A DNA stretch of 44,091 nt, from NCBI GenBank assembly GCA_024400755.1, contig JAKSMG010000015.1:1-44091 (forward strand), given 5' to 3'. The DNA is from Bacteroidales bacterium. Lineage in GTDB: Bacteria > Bacteroidota > Bacteroidia > Bacteroidales > WCHB1-69. The notes under the pieces were generated by a model. That model was not told the origin of the DNA, searched no databases, and worked only from the letters and a program-made list of their open reading frames with translations. This document shows, piece by piece, positions 15,197 to 24,715 of this stretch (position 1 is the first letter of the stretch; every line of letters starts with the position of its first letter). Made by a program: the position numbers and the translations under genes.

Positions 15197-15592
15197 ATGG
15201 AAAAAGTTACATCAATGATAAGATTGAGAATGAGTTCTCAAGACGCCCATTACGGCGGAAACCTGGTTGACGGCGCACACATGCTGGCTTTGTTCGGCGA
15301 CGTGGCCACCGAATTGCTGATTATCCAGGACGGTGACGAAGGTTTGTTCTGCGCATACGACAATGTGGAATTTTTAGCTCCCGTTTTTGCCGGTGACTAC
15401 ATTGAAGCCGTTGGCGAAATCACCCACGTGGGCAACACTTCCCGCAAGATGGTTTTTGAAGCTCGTAAAATCATCGCTCCACGCACCGACATCAGTGCTT
15501 CTGCTGCCGACGTACTTCCCGAACCCATCGTGGTTTGCCGTGCCAGCGGCACTTGCGTAGTTCCTAAACAATGTCAACGTAAAAACAAATAA
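15197..15592 (+). CDS. kal: 3-aminobutyryl-CoA ammonia-lyase
   Basis: A 131-residue hotdog-fold enzyme that removes ammonia from L-3-aminobutyryl-CoA to give crotonyl-CoA in lysine fermentation. Recognised from [24 protein letters not shown], the size, the GDVATELLI and [17 protein letters not shown] blocks, and above all its position 3 bases before kce. The 200 bases between atoD and kal contain a palindromic element and no ORF; I see no clear promoter, so kal may depend on read-through from atoD. Confidence 0.9.
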   Translation: MEKVTSMIRLRMSSQDAHYGGNLVDGAHMLALFGDVATELLIIQDGDEGLFCAYDNVEFLAPVFAGDYIEAVGEITHVGNTSRKMVFEARKIIAPRTDISASAADVLPEPIVVCRASGTCVVPKQCQRKNK

Positions 15593-15595
15593 AGT

Positions 15596-16423
15596 ATGGA
15601 TAAACTGATTATTACAGCCGCCATCTGCGGCGCGGAAGTCACACAAGAACAGAATCCTGCGGTACCTTACACCGTAGCCGACATCGTTCGCGAAGCCAAG
15701 TCTGCCGTTGACGCCGGCGCAGCCATCGTTCACTTGCACGTTCGCGAGGACGACGGTACGCCAACCCAAAGCAGAGCACGCTTCCAGGAATGCGAAGAAG
15801 CCATCTACAAGGCTTGTCCAGACGTTATCCTTATTCCTTCTACGGGAGGCGCGGTAGGTATGACACCAGACGAACGTCTGCAGTCAACCGACACCACCCC
15901 ACTTCCGGAAATGGCCACCTTGGATTGCGGCACCTGCAATTTCGGTGACGAGATTTTCGACAACACGATGCCCACTATGCGTGCCTTTGGCAAGCGTATG
16001 ATGGAACGCGGCATCAAGCCCGAATATGAATGTTTCGAAATGGGTCATTTGGACACTATCCTCACGATGGCACGCAAGGGCGAAGTTCCCGGTGCTCCAA
16101 TGCAGTTTAACTTCGTGTTAGGCGTTCCCGGATGTACGCCGGCCACCGTTGGCAACCTTTGCTGGTTGGTCAACAACATTCCCGCCGGTTCCACCTGGAC
16201 CGTTACGGGCATCGGCCGTCACGAATTTCCGATGGCAGCCGCCGCTATCGCCATGGGCGGAAACGTACGCGTGGGATTTGAAGATAACCTCTACCTCTCC
16301 AAAGGCGTTTTAGCCAAGTCAAACGGAGAATTGGTGGCCAAGGTTGTCAGAATCGCCAACGAATTAGGCCGCGGCGTAGCCACATCCGCCGAAGCAAGAG
16401 AAATTTTAGGTTTAAAAAAATAA
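15596..16423 (+). CDS. kce: 3-keto-5-aminohexanoate cleavage enzyme
   Basis: A 275-residue BKACE-family (DUF849) zinc enzyme that condenses 3-keto-5-aminohexanoate with acetyl-CoA, giving acetoacetate and 3-aminobutyryl-CoA, the substrate of kal. The zinc ligands are visible as His46 and His48 in IVHLHVRED and Glu229 in RVGFEDN, matching the characterised Kce. PSTGGAVGMTPDERL and GIGRHEFPM are also family blocks. It starts 3 bases after kal, so the two are coupled. Earlier pathway enzymes (lysine aminomutases, kdd) are not in the window and must be encoded elsewhere. Confidence 0.93.
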   Translation: MDKLIITAAICGAEVTQEQNPAVPYTVADIVREAKSAVDAGAAIVHLHVREDDGTPTQSRARFQECEEAIYKACPDVILIPSTGGAVGMTPDERLQSTDTTPLPEMATLDCGTCNFGDEIFDNTMPTMRAFGKRMMERGIKPEYECFEMGHLDTILTMARKGEVPGAPMQFNFVLGVPGCTPATVGNLCWLVNNIPAGSTWTVTGIGRHEFPMAAAAIAMGGNVRVGFEDNLYLSKGVLAKSNGELVAKVVRIANELGRGVATSAEAREILGLKK

Positions 16424-16439
16424 CTAACGATTATCAATT

Positions 16440-17579
16440 ATGGATTTCAGTTTAACAAAACAAGAAACGCTGTTTTTGCAAATGATTCGCGAATTTGCTG
16501 AAAACGAGGTTAAACCTTTGGCAGCAGAAGTCGATGAAGAAGAAAGATTTCCTATGGAAACCGTCGAAAAAATGGCAAAAATAGGCATTATGGGTATTCC
16601 AATCCCTAAACAATACGGTGGTCAAGGCGGTACAAACCAGATGTACGGAATGGCTGTCGAAGAACTTTCACGCGTATGTGCCACAACGGGCGTTATCGTT
16701 TCCGCACACACTTCTTTGTGTATGAATCCTATCTTGGAATACGGTACCGAAGAACAAAAGCAGAAATACCTGCCTAAATTGGCCAAGGGCGAATGGATTG
16801 GCGCTTTCGGTCTGACCGAACCCAATGCCGGTACCGATGCCGCCATGCAGCAGACGATGGCTGTTGACGCCGGCGATAAATGGATTTTGAACGGAACCAA
16901 GATTTTCATCACCAACGCCGCTTTTGCCAACGTTTTCATCGTGATGGCCATGACCGACAAGTCACAAGGCACCAGAGGCATCTCCGCCTTCATCGTTGAA
17001 AAGGGTTTCAAGGGCTTCTCTATCGGCAAGATGGAAAAGAAAATGGGTATCCGTGGTTCAGCGACCTGCGAATTGATTTTCGAGAACTGCGAAGTTCCAA
17101 AGGAAAATCTCTTGGGTGAACTCGGAAAAGGTTTCAAAATCGCCATGCAGACCCTCGACGGTGGCCGTATCGGTATCGCCGCACAGGCCCTCGGTATCGC
17201 ACAGGGTGCGATGGACGAAACCATCAAATACACCAAGGAACGTAAACAGTTCGGCAAAGCCATCGCCGCTTTCCAGAACACCCAGTTCCAGTTGGCCAAC
17301 CTTGAAACGAGAGTTCAAGCCGCTCGTCTCCTGGTTCGTCAGGCCTCATACAAGAAAGACATGCACCTTCCCTACTCTGTAGATGCAGCCATGGCAAAAT
17401 TGTTTGCCGCGGAAACTGCCATGGAAGTAACGACCAAGGCCGTTCAATTACACGGTGGTTATGGTTACACCCGTGAATATCCAGTGGAAAGAATGATGCG
17501 TGATGCTAAGATCACCGAAATCTACGAAGGAACTTCCGAAGTTCAACGTATGGTTATCGCAGGTAAATTATTAAAATAA
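16440..17579 (+). CDS. bcd: Butyryl-CoA dehydrogenase (short-chain acyl-CoA dehydrogenase)
   Basis: A 379-residue FAD enzyme that reduces crotonyl-CoA to butyryl-CoA, taking electrons from the EtfAB pair next to it. The full acyl-CoA dehydrogenase layout is present: FGLTEPNAGTDAAMQ (FAD and substrate loop), MGIRGSATCELIFENC, LDGGRIGIAAQALG, QLHGGYGYTREYPVERMMRD, and the catalytic base Glu363 in IYEGTSEVQ. Length is normal. It lies 16 bases after kce and 13 bases before etfB. In anaerobes Bcd-EtfAB often bifurcates electrons to ferredoxin; the sequence alone does not prove bifurcation here. Confidence 0.93.
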   Translation: MDFSLTKQETLFLQMIREFAENEVKPLAAEVDEEERFPMETVEKMAKIGIMGIPIPKQYGGQGGTNQMYGMAVEELSRVCATTGVIVSAHTSLCMNPILEYGTEEQKQKYLPKLAKGEWIGAFGLTEPNAGTDAAMQQTMAVDAGDKWILNGTKIFITNAAFANVFIVMAMTDKSQGTRGISAFIVEKGFKGFSIGKMEKKMGIRGSATCELIFENCEVPKENLLGELGKGFKIAMQTLDGGRIGIAAQALGIAQGAMDETIKYTKERKQFGKAIAAFQNTQFQLANLETRVQAARLLVRQASYKKDMHLPYSVDAAMAKLFAAETAMEVTTKAVQLHGGYGYTREYPVERMMRDAKITEIYEGTSEVQRMVIAGKLLK

Positions 17580-17592
17580 TCCAGTAGAAATT

Positions 17593-18375
17593 ATGAAAAT
17601 AGTAGTTTGTATAAAACAGGTTCCGGATACTACCGAAATCAAAATTAACCCGGCAACCGGCACACTTATCCGTGATGGTGTTCCCAGTATTATGAATCCC
17701 GACGACAAAGGCGGTTTGGAAATGGCTCTGCGCTTGAAAGACCAATATGGTGCAGAAGTTACCGTTATCACCATGGGTCCTCCTCAGGCAGAAGCTATCC
17801 TTCGCGAAGCTTTCGCCATGGGTGCCGACCGTGCCATCCTGCTTACCGACCGTGCTTTCGCAGGTGCCGACACCTTGGCCACCTCCAACGCATTGGCAGG
17901 CGCTCTGAAATGCATTGACTATGACTTGATCATCGGCGGCCGCCAAGCTATCGACGGCGACACCGCTCAAGTAGGTCCCGAAATGGCAGAACACCTCCAA
18001 CTTCCTCAGATTTCCTACGTTACCAACGTGGAATATGACGGCAAGAAAAACTTGACAGTGAAGAAGGAAACAGAAAACGGTTATCAGATGCTTTCTGTTG
18101 AAATGCCTTGCTTGCTAACCGTTTTGGCCACCGCCAACAAAGCCCGTTATATGAGCGTTGCCGGCATTATGGAAGCTTTCGACAAGGAAGTGGAAATTTG
18201 GACCGCCGACAAGATTGACGTTGACAGAGCCAAATTAGGTTTGTCAGGTTCTCCAACCCGCGTGAAAAAGTCATTCACCAAGGCCCAGAAGGGTGCTGGC
18301 GAGACTTTCGAAGTGGATGCCGAAGAAGCTGTCAACATCATCATCAGCAAATTAAAAGAAAAACACATCATCTAA
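17593..18375 (+). CDS. etfB: Electron transfer flavoprotein, beta subunit
   Basis: A 260-residue EtfB/FixA-type protein: start MKIVVCIKQVPDTTEIKI, SIMNPDDKGGLEMALRLKD, the IIGGRQAIDGDTAQVGPEMAEHL nucleotide-binding loop, and a C-terminal arm used to bind the alpha subunit. The DGDTAQVGPE motif and the long C-terminus are like those of EtfB proteins that work with anaerobic butyryl-CoA dehydrogenases. It serves as electron carrier or bifurcating partner of Bcd and is in tight operon order with bcd and etfA. Confidence 0.92.
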   Translation: MKIVVCIKQVPDTTEIKINPATGTLIRDGVPSIMNPDDKGGLEMALRLKDQYGAEVTVITMGPPQAEAILREAFAMGADRAILLTDRAFAGADTLATSNALAGALKCIDYDLIIGGRQAIDGDTAQVGPEMAEHLQLPQISYVTNVEYDGKKNLTVKKETENGYQMLSVEMPCLLTVLATANKARYMSVAGIMEAFDKEVEIWTADKIDVDRAKLGLSGSPTRVKKSFTKAQKGAGETFEVDAEEAVNIIISKLKEKHII

Positions 18376-18410
18376 TCGGCTTTCGTCGGTAATAAAATAA
18401 TATTGTAATT

Positions 18411-19415
18411 ATGGAAAAAACAGATTATAAGAACGTATATGTTTTCGTTGAACAACGCAACGGCGAAATCCAGTCCGTGGGATTGGAATTGTTGGGCAAA
18501 GCCCGCGACTTGGCCTCTGTTCTGAACGAAAAAGTTATTGCCATCCTTGCCGGTGATCAAGTGAAAAAACACGCTCAGTACTTAATTGAAATGGGCGCTG
18601 ACGAAGTAATTTGCATGGATGCTCCCGAATTGAAGGATTACCTCACAGAACAATATTCTCAAGCCATCTACCAGATGGTTCAAAAATTCCAACCCAGCAT
18701 CTTGATGTTTGGTGCCACCACCATTGGTCGTGACCTTGCTCCAAGATTGGCCGCCCGCTTGGGAACCGGTCTTACCGCCGACTGTACCAAGTTGGAAATC
18801 TCCGAAGAAGGCGAATTGATGATGACTCGTCCCGCTTTCGGCGGCAACCTGATGGCTACCATTATGTGTACCGAACACCGTCCCCAAATGTCAACCGTTC
18901 GTCCGGGCGTGATGCAGAAAATGACTCGCGACGCCAACAGAAAAGGCACCGTCATCGACTTCGCCCCCAACTTCGATTCTTCAAAATTCAAAGTTAAATT
19001 ATTGAAGGAAGTGAAGGAAGACAAGAATGCTGTTGATATCCAAGCCGCCAAGATTCTGGTTTCCGGTGGTCGTGGCGTTGGCTGCGCTGAAGGTTTCAAG
19101 AAATTGCAAGCCCTCGCAGACGTTCTCGGCGGACAGGTTTCTTCTTCCCGTGCCATGGTCGATGCCGGCGTTATGCCTCACGACCGTCAAGTGGGTCAAA
19201 CCGGTAAGACCGTGCGTCCAAACGTATATTTTGCTTGCGGTATTTCCGGTGCCATCCAGCACTTGGCAGGTATGGAAGAATCTGACTACATCATCGCCAT
19301 CAACAAAGACAAATATGCCCCTATTTTCCAGGTGGCAGACCTTGGACTCGTTGGCGATTTGAACAAGGTTATTCCTTTGTTGACTGAAAAATTGGCTAAA
19401 GAAATTCAAAAGTAA
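18411..19415 (+). CDS. etfA: Electron transfer flavoprotein, alpha subunit
   Basis: A 334-residue EtfA/FixB-type protein. The N-terminal alpha-beta domain (ALELLGKARDLA-like) is followed by the C-terminal FAD domain with LVSGGRGVGCAEGFKKL, VSSSRAMVDAG, RQVGQTGKTVRPNVYFACGI and SGAIQHLAGM, which hold the FAD. It pairs with etfB 35 bases upstream. It is the last gene of the lysine-to-butyrate block; the next gene starts 15 bases later. Confidence 0.93.
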   Translation: MEKTDYKNVYVFVEQRNGEIQSVGLELLGKARDLASVLNEKVIAILAGDQVKKHAQYLIEMGADEVICMDAPELKDYLTEQYSQAIYQMVQKFQPSILMFGATTIGRDLAPRLAARLGTGLTADCTKLEISEEGELMMTRPAFGGNLMATIMCTEHRPQMSTVRPGVMQKMTRDANRKGTVIDFAPNFDSSKFKVKLLKEVKEDKNAVDIQAAKILVSGGRGVGCAEGFKKLQALADVLGGQVSSSRAMVDAGVMPHDRQVGQTGKTVRPNVYFACGISGAIQHLAGMEESDYIIAINKDKYAPIFQVADLGLVGDLNKVIPLLTEKLAKEIQK

Positions 19416-19430
19416 TTTCCCCTATCCGAG

Positions 19431-20564
19431 ATGACAAATATTGCCGTAATTGGAGCGGGCGCCTCTGGTCTTTTCTTGACCAAGTTGCTGTCGGAATCAA
19501 CAAACGCCAATATTTTCGTCTTTGAAAAAAACAGCAAGCCAGGTTATAAAATCAAGGCTTCTGGTGGCGGAAAAGCCAATATTCTCAATACCCAAATTAG
19601 CGGTGAATGCTACAACAATCCGGCATTCATCGCTAATTTATTATCTCGCGTCAACTATGAAACCATTCGTTCCGAATTTCAAAAAATGGGTCTCAAGATG
19701 ACCGTTGACGAAGAAAACAGGGTTTATCCCAGCACTTTTTTCTCCCAGACAGTTTTAGACGTACTTCTATACCAACTATCTGAAAAAGTGCATTTTATCT
19801 ATAATTATGAAGTACAACACATCCAGCGGGAAAAGCAACAATACCAAATCAACGACTACCCTACCCGTTTCGACAAGGTAGTGATTGCCTCAGGAAGTCC
19901 CGCCGGGATGATTGGCAAGAACAGAAAAAATTTCAATCTATATTTAAATGATTTAAATATAATAAAGGAAGACTTTCTTGCCTCTTTGGTAGGATTCAAA
20001 ATCAAGAATTACCCAGCCCTTTTGTCCGGATGCCGTTGCAAAGCCATTTGTACACTTTATCAGGAAAAGACGCTCATTCATCAGGAAGGCGGCGAAGTAA
20101 CCTTTAAGGACGAAGGTATTTCAGGAATTGTAATTCTCAATCTATCAGCTTATTACAACAGACTAAAAGACAAGAGCCGCTGTTCCATCCACCTCAATCT
20201 GATGTATGACGACAATGCCTACGACGTGGCTAGACATTGGCAGCGATTCCACAGTTTTTGCGGTCTCATTCATCCCAAGCTGAACCGGCTTTACGAACAA
20301 AGACCTTTCGACCTTCGCAATTTGGTGCTTGAAATCAGCGAACCCTACGAACTGGAATTTGCGCAAGTTTGTCACGGAGGCATCGTTTTGGACGAAATCG
20401 ATGAGGACTTTGAGTTAAAAAGGCATCCCAATATCTTTGCCATTGGAGAAGCCCTCAACATTGACGGCATCTGCGGCGGCTACAACCTTTTCTTTGCCTG
20501 GGCCAGTGCCTGGGTCGTGGCACAAAAAATGCGGAGTTGCTTTTATGCCGCCCAAGGGAAATAA
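19431..20564 (+). CDS. FAD-dependent oxidoreductase of the HI0933/BaiN-like family
   Basis: A 377-residue flavoprotein. A dinucleotide-binding motif is at the N-terminus (AVIGAGASGLFLTKLL), then KASGGGKANILNT, the family's S/TGGGRCN-type motif, and a C-terminal FAIGEALNIDGICGGYNLFFAWASAW block that closes the FAD site. Members (YhiN, BaiN) are about 390-410 residues and poorly characterised; BaiN was linked to bile-acid reduction. It starts 15 bases after etfA and may be read through from the operon, but a direct role in lysine fermentation is not shown. Confidence 0.85.
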   Translation: MTNIAVIGAGASGLFLTKLLSESTNANIFVFEKNSKPGYKIKASGGGKANILNTQISGECYNNPAFIANLLSRVNYETIRSEFQKMGLKMTVDEENRVYPSTFFSQTVLDVLLYQLSEKVHFIYNYEVQHIQREKQQYQINDYPTRFDKVVIASGSPAGMIGKNRKNFNLYLNDLNIIKEDFLASLVGFKIKNYPALLSGCRCKAICTLYQEKTLIHQEGGEVTFKDEGISGIVILNLSAYYNRLKDKSRCSIHLNLMYDDNAYDVARHWQRFHSFCGLIHPKLNRLYEQRPFDLRNLVLEISEPYELEFAQVCHGGIVLDEIDEDFELKRHPNIFAIGEALNIDGICGGYNLFFAWASAWVVAQKMRSCFYAAQGK

Positions 20565-20604
20565 TCATACAAAGGTTCGGAATTATCCCTTTTAGTCTTG
20601 GAAA

Positions 20605-20775
20605 GAGATTCCGACTTCGCTATGCTTCGTCGGAATGGCGATGAGTCATTGGGCAAGAAGTGGCGGCGGCATCCCATACGCGCATTAACTTGCTATTTTG
20701 CGCCGCCGCCATTACGTCCACAAGGTATGTCGCCATTCCGATGTTTCCGACGTAAGGAGGAAACTTCGGAATCTC
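20605..20775. repeat. About 170-bp imperfect inverted repeat
   Basis: GAGATTCCGA (20605-20614) pairs with TCGGAATCTC (20766-20775). Further in, TCGGAATGGCGA pairs with TCGCCATTCCGA, and TGGCGGCGGC pairs with GCCGCCGCCA closer to the centre. Several mismatches and unequal spacers separate the arms. It is a large cruciform-capable noncoding element just downstream of the flavoprotein gene; it could act as a terminator or be a relic of a mobile repeat. Confidence 0.7.
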
Positions 20776-20847
20776 AACAACATTAAACGGGATAATCTAG
20801 ATAAAAATTGCAACTTTGCAAGATTAAAGGGGATAATTTTGTTTTTC

Positions 20848-20903
20848 TTTTCCGTTACTTTCTTTATAACCCAAAGAAAGTAACCAAAGAAAGGTTTCCC
20901 GCT
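20848..20903. repeat. 56-bp dispersed palindromic repeat, copy 1
   Basis: Identical over 56 bases to 43908-43963. It contains perfect 12-bp arms GTTACTTTCTTT (20854-20865) and AAAGAAAGTAAC (20873-20884) around a 7-base loop. Sequence differs outside the 56 bases. It is located between the flavoprotein and hsdR genes. Confidence 0.85.
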
Positions 20904-21355
20904 GCCTAAGCGTTTGCTACAAATCGGGCAGTTGTCGGCTAAACGCTGAAACTCGCTGGCCTCGCAAGCTTGGCCAGCTCAAACAGACAGCGTTCTTAAC
21001 GCCGCCACCCGCCTTGATTTGTCACGCAATCCGCTTAGAAGACGGAGGATATAAAGTGCCGTGGGGAGCATTGCCGACATCCTGTGCCATGCAGGCGATG
21101 AATGACCGTTGGCGTTCAGTGGTGCACCAAAGATTTTACTCCAATTCTAACATTATGGGCATAAAAGAGCAAAAAATGATGCGTTTTTTGCTCTTTTGTC
21201 ATTAACTGTTGATTTTTTGACTATTTTTGCATTATAGTTGCCATTTATATTAAATATTAGCACAAAAGTACATTTTACCGATTTCATCGATCAAGATAAA
21301 AAAGGGAAAGAATAGTATCATAATTTAACGAATGTAAATTAAAAGATACCTTTGT
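20904..21355. other. Gene-free leader region of hsdR
   Basis: About 450 bases without a credible gene. The first 150 bases are GC-rich with small inverted repeats (for example GCTGGCC.. and GGCCAGC around 20956-20981). The last 170 bases are AT-rich. A TATTTTTG -7-like box is at 21222-21229 but lacks a TTG at normal spacing. A second, TACCTTTG (21347-21354), stands immediately before the hsdR ATG and would give a leaderless or later-starting transcript. Confidence 0.4.
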
Positions 21356-24300
21356 ATGGAAAACTTCAACGAAGCAACCAGAGTGCAGATGCCAGCAATG
21401 GTACATCTTACCCGTTTGGGATATACCTACTTCGGTAAGATTCACGAAGAAGATGCCGGAACCGTGTACGACGGTGATACCAATATCCTTTTACAAGTGT
21501 TCAAGGAGCAATTCGTGAAACTGAATCCAGGCAAAGAAGGTCTTGCCGAACAGACACTGAAGGACATCCGCCTGGAGCTGAACAACGACGACCTTGGCCG
21601 CTCGTTCTACAAACGATTGATATCAGTTTCGCCGGTCCGTCTCATTGACTTTGATAATCCGCAAAACAACACCTTCCATTTCACGGCAGAGTTTACCTGC
21701 CGGAACGGAGAGGACAACTTCCGTCCCGATATCACGCTGTTTGTAAACGGCCTGCCGCTTGTGTTCGTAGAGGTAAAGAAACCGAACAATCACGGCGGCA
21801 TGGTGGCCGAAGCCAACCGAATGACGCTTCAGCGCTTCCCCAACAAGAAATACCGCCGCTTCATCAACATCACGCAGCTGATGATTTTCTCCAACAATAT
21901 GGAGTACGACGCCAAAGGCGGCATTGTGCCCATTGAAGGTGCATTCTACTGCACCGGTGCAAGAAACAACGCCCCTTTCAACTGCTTCCGCGAGGAGAAT
22001 GTCGGAAACAAGGAAATGGCATCTTTCATTCAAGATTTTCCATACAAAGAAATCGACCCTGAACAAGAATTGCGCATCTTACAAGACTTCAATTGCCAGG
22101 TCATCCATACGCACGCAGAGTATCAGTCTAACCTAAACGTCAATACGCCGACTAACCGCATTCTCACCTCGATGTGCTCGAAGGAACGTTTGCTGTTTCT
22201 GCTGAAATACGGCATTGCCTACGTGAAGATGGAACGCGAAGTGGATGGCAAAATTGAATCCACCGACCAAAAGCACATTATGCGCTACCAGCAGTTGTTT
22301 GCCGCTCTCGCCATCAGGCAAAAGCTGAGCGAAGGTGTGAAGTCGGGCATCGTATGGCACACGCAAGGCAGCGGAAAAACGGCCCTTTCGTTCTACCTCT
22401 CTTACATCCTCACCGATTTCTACGCCAAACAGAATAAGGTTCCCAAGTTTTACTTTATCGTGGACCGTTTGGACCTTCTGGAGCAGGCAACGCAGGAGTT
22501 CGAGGCGCGCGGCCTTGTCGTTTCAACGGCGAACAGCCGAAAAGAGTTGATGGAACAGTTCCGCGACAACCAGGCCCAGAACAACCTTTCCGGTCAGGCC
22601 GAGATTACCGTTGTGAATATTCAGCGTTTTGCGGAAGATAAGGAAAAGGTGAACCTCAACACCTACGCCACCAACTTGCAGCGCATCTTCATTATGGATG
22701 AGGCGCACCGAGGTTACAAGCCCGGCGGCTGTTTCCTCGCCAACCTTTTCGATGCCGACCCCGACGCCATCAAAATTGCACTTACGGGCACGCCGCTTTT
22801 GGCAGAGGAACGCTCTTCCTGCAAAGTGTTCGGCGATTATCTGCACACCTACTACTACGACCGCTCCATTCAGGATGGTTATACTCTAAAAATCATTCGG
22901 GAGGATATTGAAACCTCTTACCGCGAAAGAATCAACGAGGCCTTCGACAAACTGGAGGTACTCGTCCAAAAGAAGGAAATCCAAAAGGCGGACATCATTG
23001 AGCACGAGCGATACGTGAAAGAACTGCTGCGCTATATGATTACCGACCTGCAAAATTTCCGCGACATTCAGGGCGACCAAACCTTAGGCGGTATGATTAT
23101 ATGCGAAACCAGCGGCCAGGCCCGAAAACTTTACGAATATTTCAATGAAATTCAGGATGAACTGAATCAAACACGCAAGTACAAACTGAATATGAAGGCC
23201 GGACTTATCCTCCACGACTCGGAGGACAAGGAGACACGCAAACAGATTGTCAAGGACTTCAAGAAGAATATGACCATCGATATTCTTATCGTTTTCAATA
23301 TGTTGCTCACCGGTTTTGATGCGCCCCGTCTGAAACGCCTTTACTTCGGTCGCAAACTCAAAGACCACAACTTGTTGCAGGCCATCACGCGCGTCAACCG
23401 TCCCTATAAGAGTATGAAGAACGGTTTTCTCATCGATTTTGCCGACATCAAGCAAAATTTCCAGGAAACGAACGAGGCCTATATGCTTGAACTCAACCGC
23501 TACAACGAAGTGGATGTGCAAGGCCAAAAAATCACCGACACTTTCGCTTCCGTTATCGAGGACAAAGACGCCATTATTGCCCAGATGAAGGAAATCAAAC
23601 AGGTGCTGTTCGACTATTCCTACGACAATGCCGAAGATTTCTCGTCGGAGATTTCCACATTGGAAGACAAGGCACAATTGATAGAGTTGAAGAATGCACT
23701 CAACGCTGCCAAGGATATGGCCAACCTCGTCCGCACCTTCGGCGACGAAGATATGAAGGAGAAGTTTGCCAAGGTGGAAATCACCAAGCTGCCCGCTCTT
23801 TTGCAGGAAGTGCAGCGCAGAATAGATATGATTAACCAGAAAGAGGCCTTCGAGACTTCCGAAGAGACCAAACTCCACATCAACGAAGCGATGCTGAATG
23901 TCGAATTCAGATTTGCCAGTATCGGCTCGGAGGAGATGAAGATGATTGGCTCCAGCGACGACCTCAAGTTGAAGTTCCAGACGGCCATCCACGCTTTCAT
24001 CGACAATATGGACCCCGATGATCCGGAGTTCATCACCATCCAGGAAGCCTTCCGTCAGCGTTTCAAGGAACACGGATTTACCATCGACAGTATGGCGAAG
24101 TTCAACGAGCAGACCGCCGCCTTGGATGAAATCCTCCAGAAACTGAAAGCATTGGAAACCAAAAACCGACAACTGCTGAAAAAATACAACGGCGACACCA
24201 AGTTCGCCCGCGTACACAAACGCATTCGCGAGGAGAACGAAAAACGCAAGCAGGAAAACAAGCAAGTGCTCTTCTCCCAATACGACGACGACATTATGCA

Positions 24301-24526
24301 GATGCTTATCACCATCAAGACTGATGTTGACTCAAAAGTATATGACCGCAACGACATTCTGAAAAAGGATGCCTACTTCGAGCAAACCGTGCTAATGCTG
24401 ATCAACGACTGCGTGGTGGCGCACTTCCCCAACCTCCAGCCCGAATATGAAGATTACCAGTTTATCGAAAGACGCATCACTCAGCAGTACCTCAACCAAT
24501 ATCATGACACTTACGCATTGGCATAA
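21356..24526 (+). CDS. hsdR: Type I restriction enzyme, R subunit
   Basis: The 1056-residue motor and nuclease subunit of a type I restriction system. The N-terminal PD-(D/E)xK nuclease is visible as FRPDITLFVNGLPLVFVEVKK (about 122-141). The SF2 translocase follows: Walker A in WHTQGSGKTALSFYLSY (about 333-349), DEAH-type motif IFIMDEAHRG (about 443-452), KIALTGTPLL, and the motif V-VI region LTGFDAPRL and QAITRVNRPY. The C-terminal third is a helical region with many charged residues for binding the MTase. The length is normal. It lies 8 kb from hsdM, with other genes between, which is unusual for this operon type. Confidence 0.93.
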   Translation: MENFNEATRVQMPAMVHLTRLGYTYFGKIHEEDAGTVYDGDTNILLQVFKEQFVKLNPGKEGLAEQTLKDIRLELNNDDLGRSFYKRLISVSPVRLIDFDNPQNNTFHFTAEFTCRNGEDNFRPDITLFVNGLPLVFVEVKKPNNHGGMVAEANRMTLQRFPNKKYRRFINITQLMIFSNNMEYDAKGGIVPIEGAFYCTGARNNAPFNCFREENVGNKEMASFIQDFPYKEIDPEQELRILQDFNCQVIHTHAEYQSNLNVNTPTNRILTSMCSKERLLFLLKYGIAYVKMEREVDGKIESTDQKHIMRYQQLFAALAIRQKLSEGVKSGIVWHTQGSGKTALSFYLSYILTDFYAKQNKVPKFYFIVDRLDLLEQATQEFEARGLVVSTANSRKELMEQFRDNQAQNNLSGQAEITVVNIQRFAEDKEKVNLNTYATNLQRIFIMDEAHRGYKPGGCFLANLFDADPDAIKIALTGTPLLAEERSSCKVFGDYLHTYYYDRSIQDGYTLKIIREDIETSYRERINEAFDKLEVLVQKKEIQKADIIEHERYVKELLRYMITDLQNFRDIQGDQTLGGMIICETSGQARKLYEYFNEIQDELNQTRKYKLNMKAGLILHDSEDKETRKQIVKDFKKNMTIDILIVFNMLLTGFDAPRLKRLYFGRKLKDHNLLQAITRVNRPYKSMKNGFLIDFADIKQNFQETNEAYMLELNRYNEVDVQGQKITDTFASVIEDKDAIIAQMKEIKQVLFDYSYDNAEDFSSEISTLEDKAQLIELKNALNAAKDMANLVRTFGDEDMKEKFAKVEITKLPALLQEVQRRIDMINQKEAFETSEETKLHINEAMLNVEFRFASIGSEEMKMIGSSDDLKLKFQTAIHAFIDNMDPDDPEFITIQEAFRQRFKEHGFTIDSMAKFNEQTAALDEILQKLKALETKNRQLLKKYNGDTKFARVHKRIREENEKRKQENKQVLFSQYDDDIMQMLITIKTDVDSKVYDRNDILKKDAYFEQTVLMLINDCVVAHFPNLQPEYEDYQFIERRITQQYLNQYHDTYALA

Positions 24527-24577
24527 AAAGAGATAAGGATGATTGTCAGAAATATCGTATTTTCTTTTTTTTGTAAA

Positions 24578-24608
24578 TTGTTTCTGTTGTAAAAATATTG
24601 TAATTTTG
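24578..24608 (+). promoter_or_regulatory. Bacteroidetes-type promoter before the DUF1016 gene
   Basis: TTG at 24578-24580, a 20-base spacer, and TAATTTTG at 24601-24608. This gives the DUF1016 gene a promoter separate from hsdR and a leader of about 100 bases. Confidence 0.65.
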
Positions 24609-24715
24609 CACCATTCCCAGTCCCGATAAAAGAGGCCTACTAACGCACTGGCTTTCAGACTGAATGACGGAATAGCGAAAACAAAACACGAATTACAAAG
24701 AAAGATATCAACGTT

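Noticed and set aside
20605-20775. Inverted repeat as an integron attC site
   Set aside because: No integrase, no cassette-like promoterless ORF array, and no GTT core at the expected place.
23084-24280. Long antisense frame (398 codons) inside hsdR
   Set aside because: It is opposite a clear hsdR coding sequence and has no recognisable domain; long antisense frames arise in GC-rich, biased codon regions.
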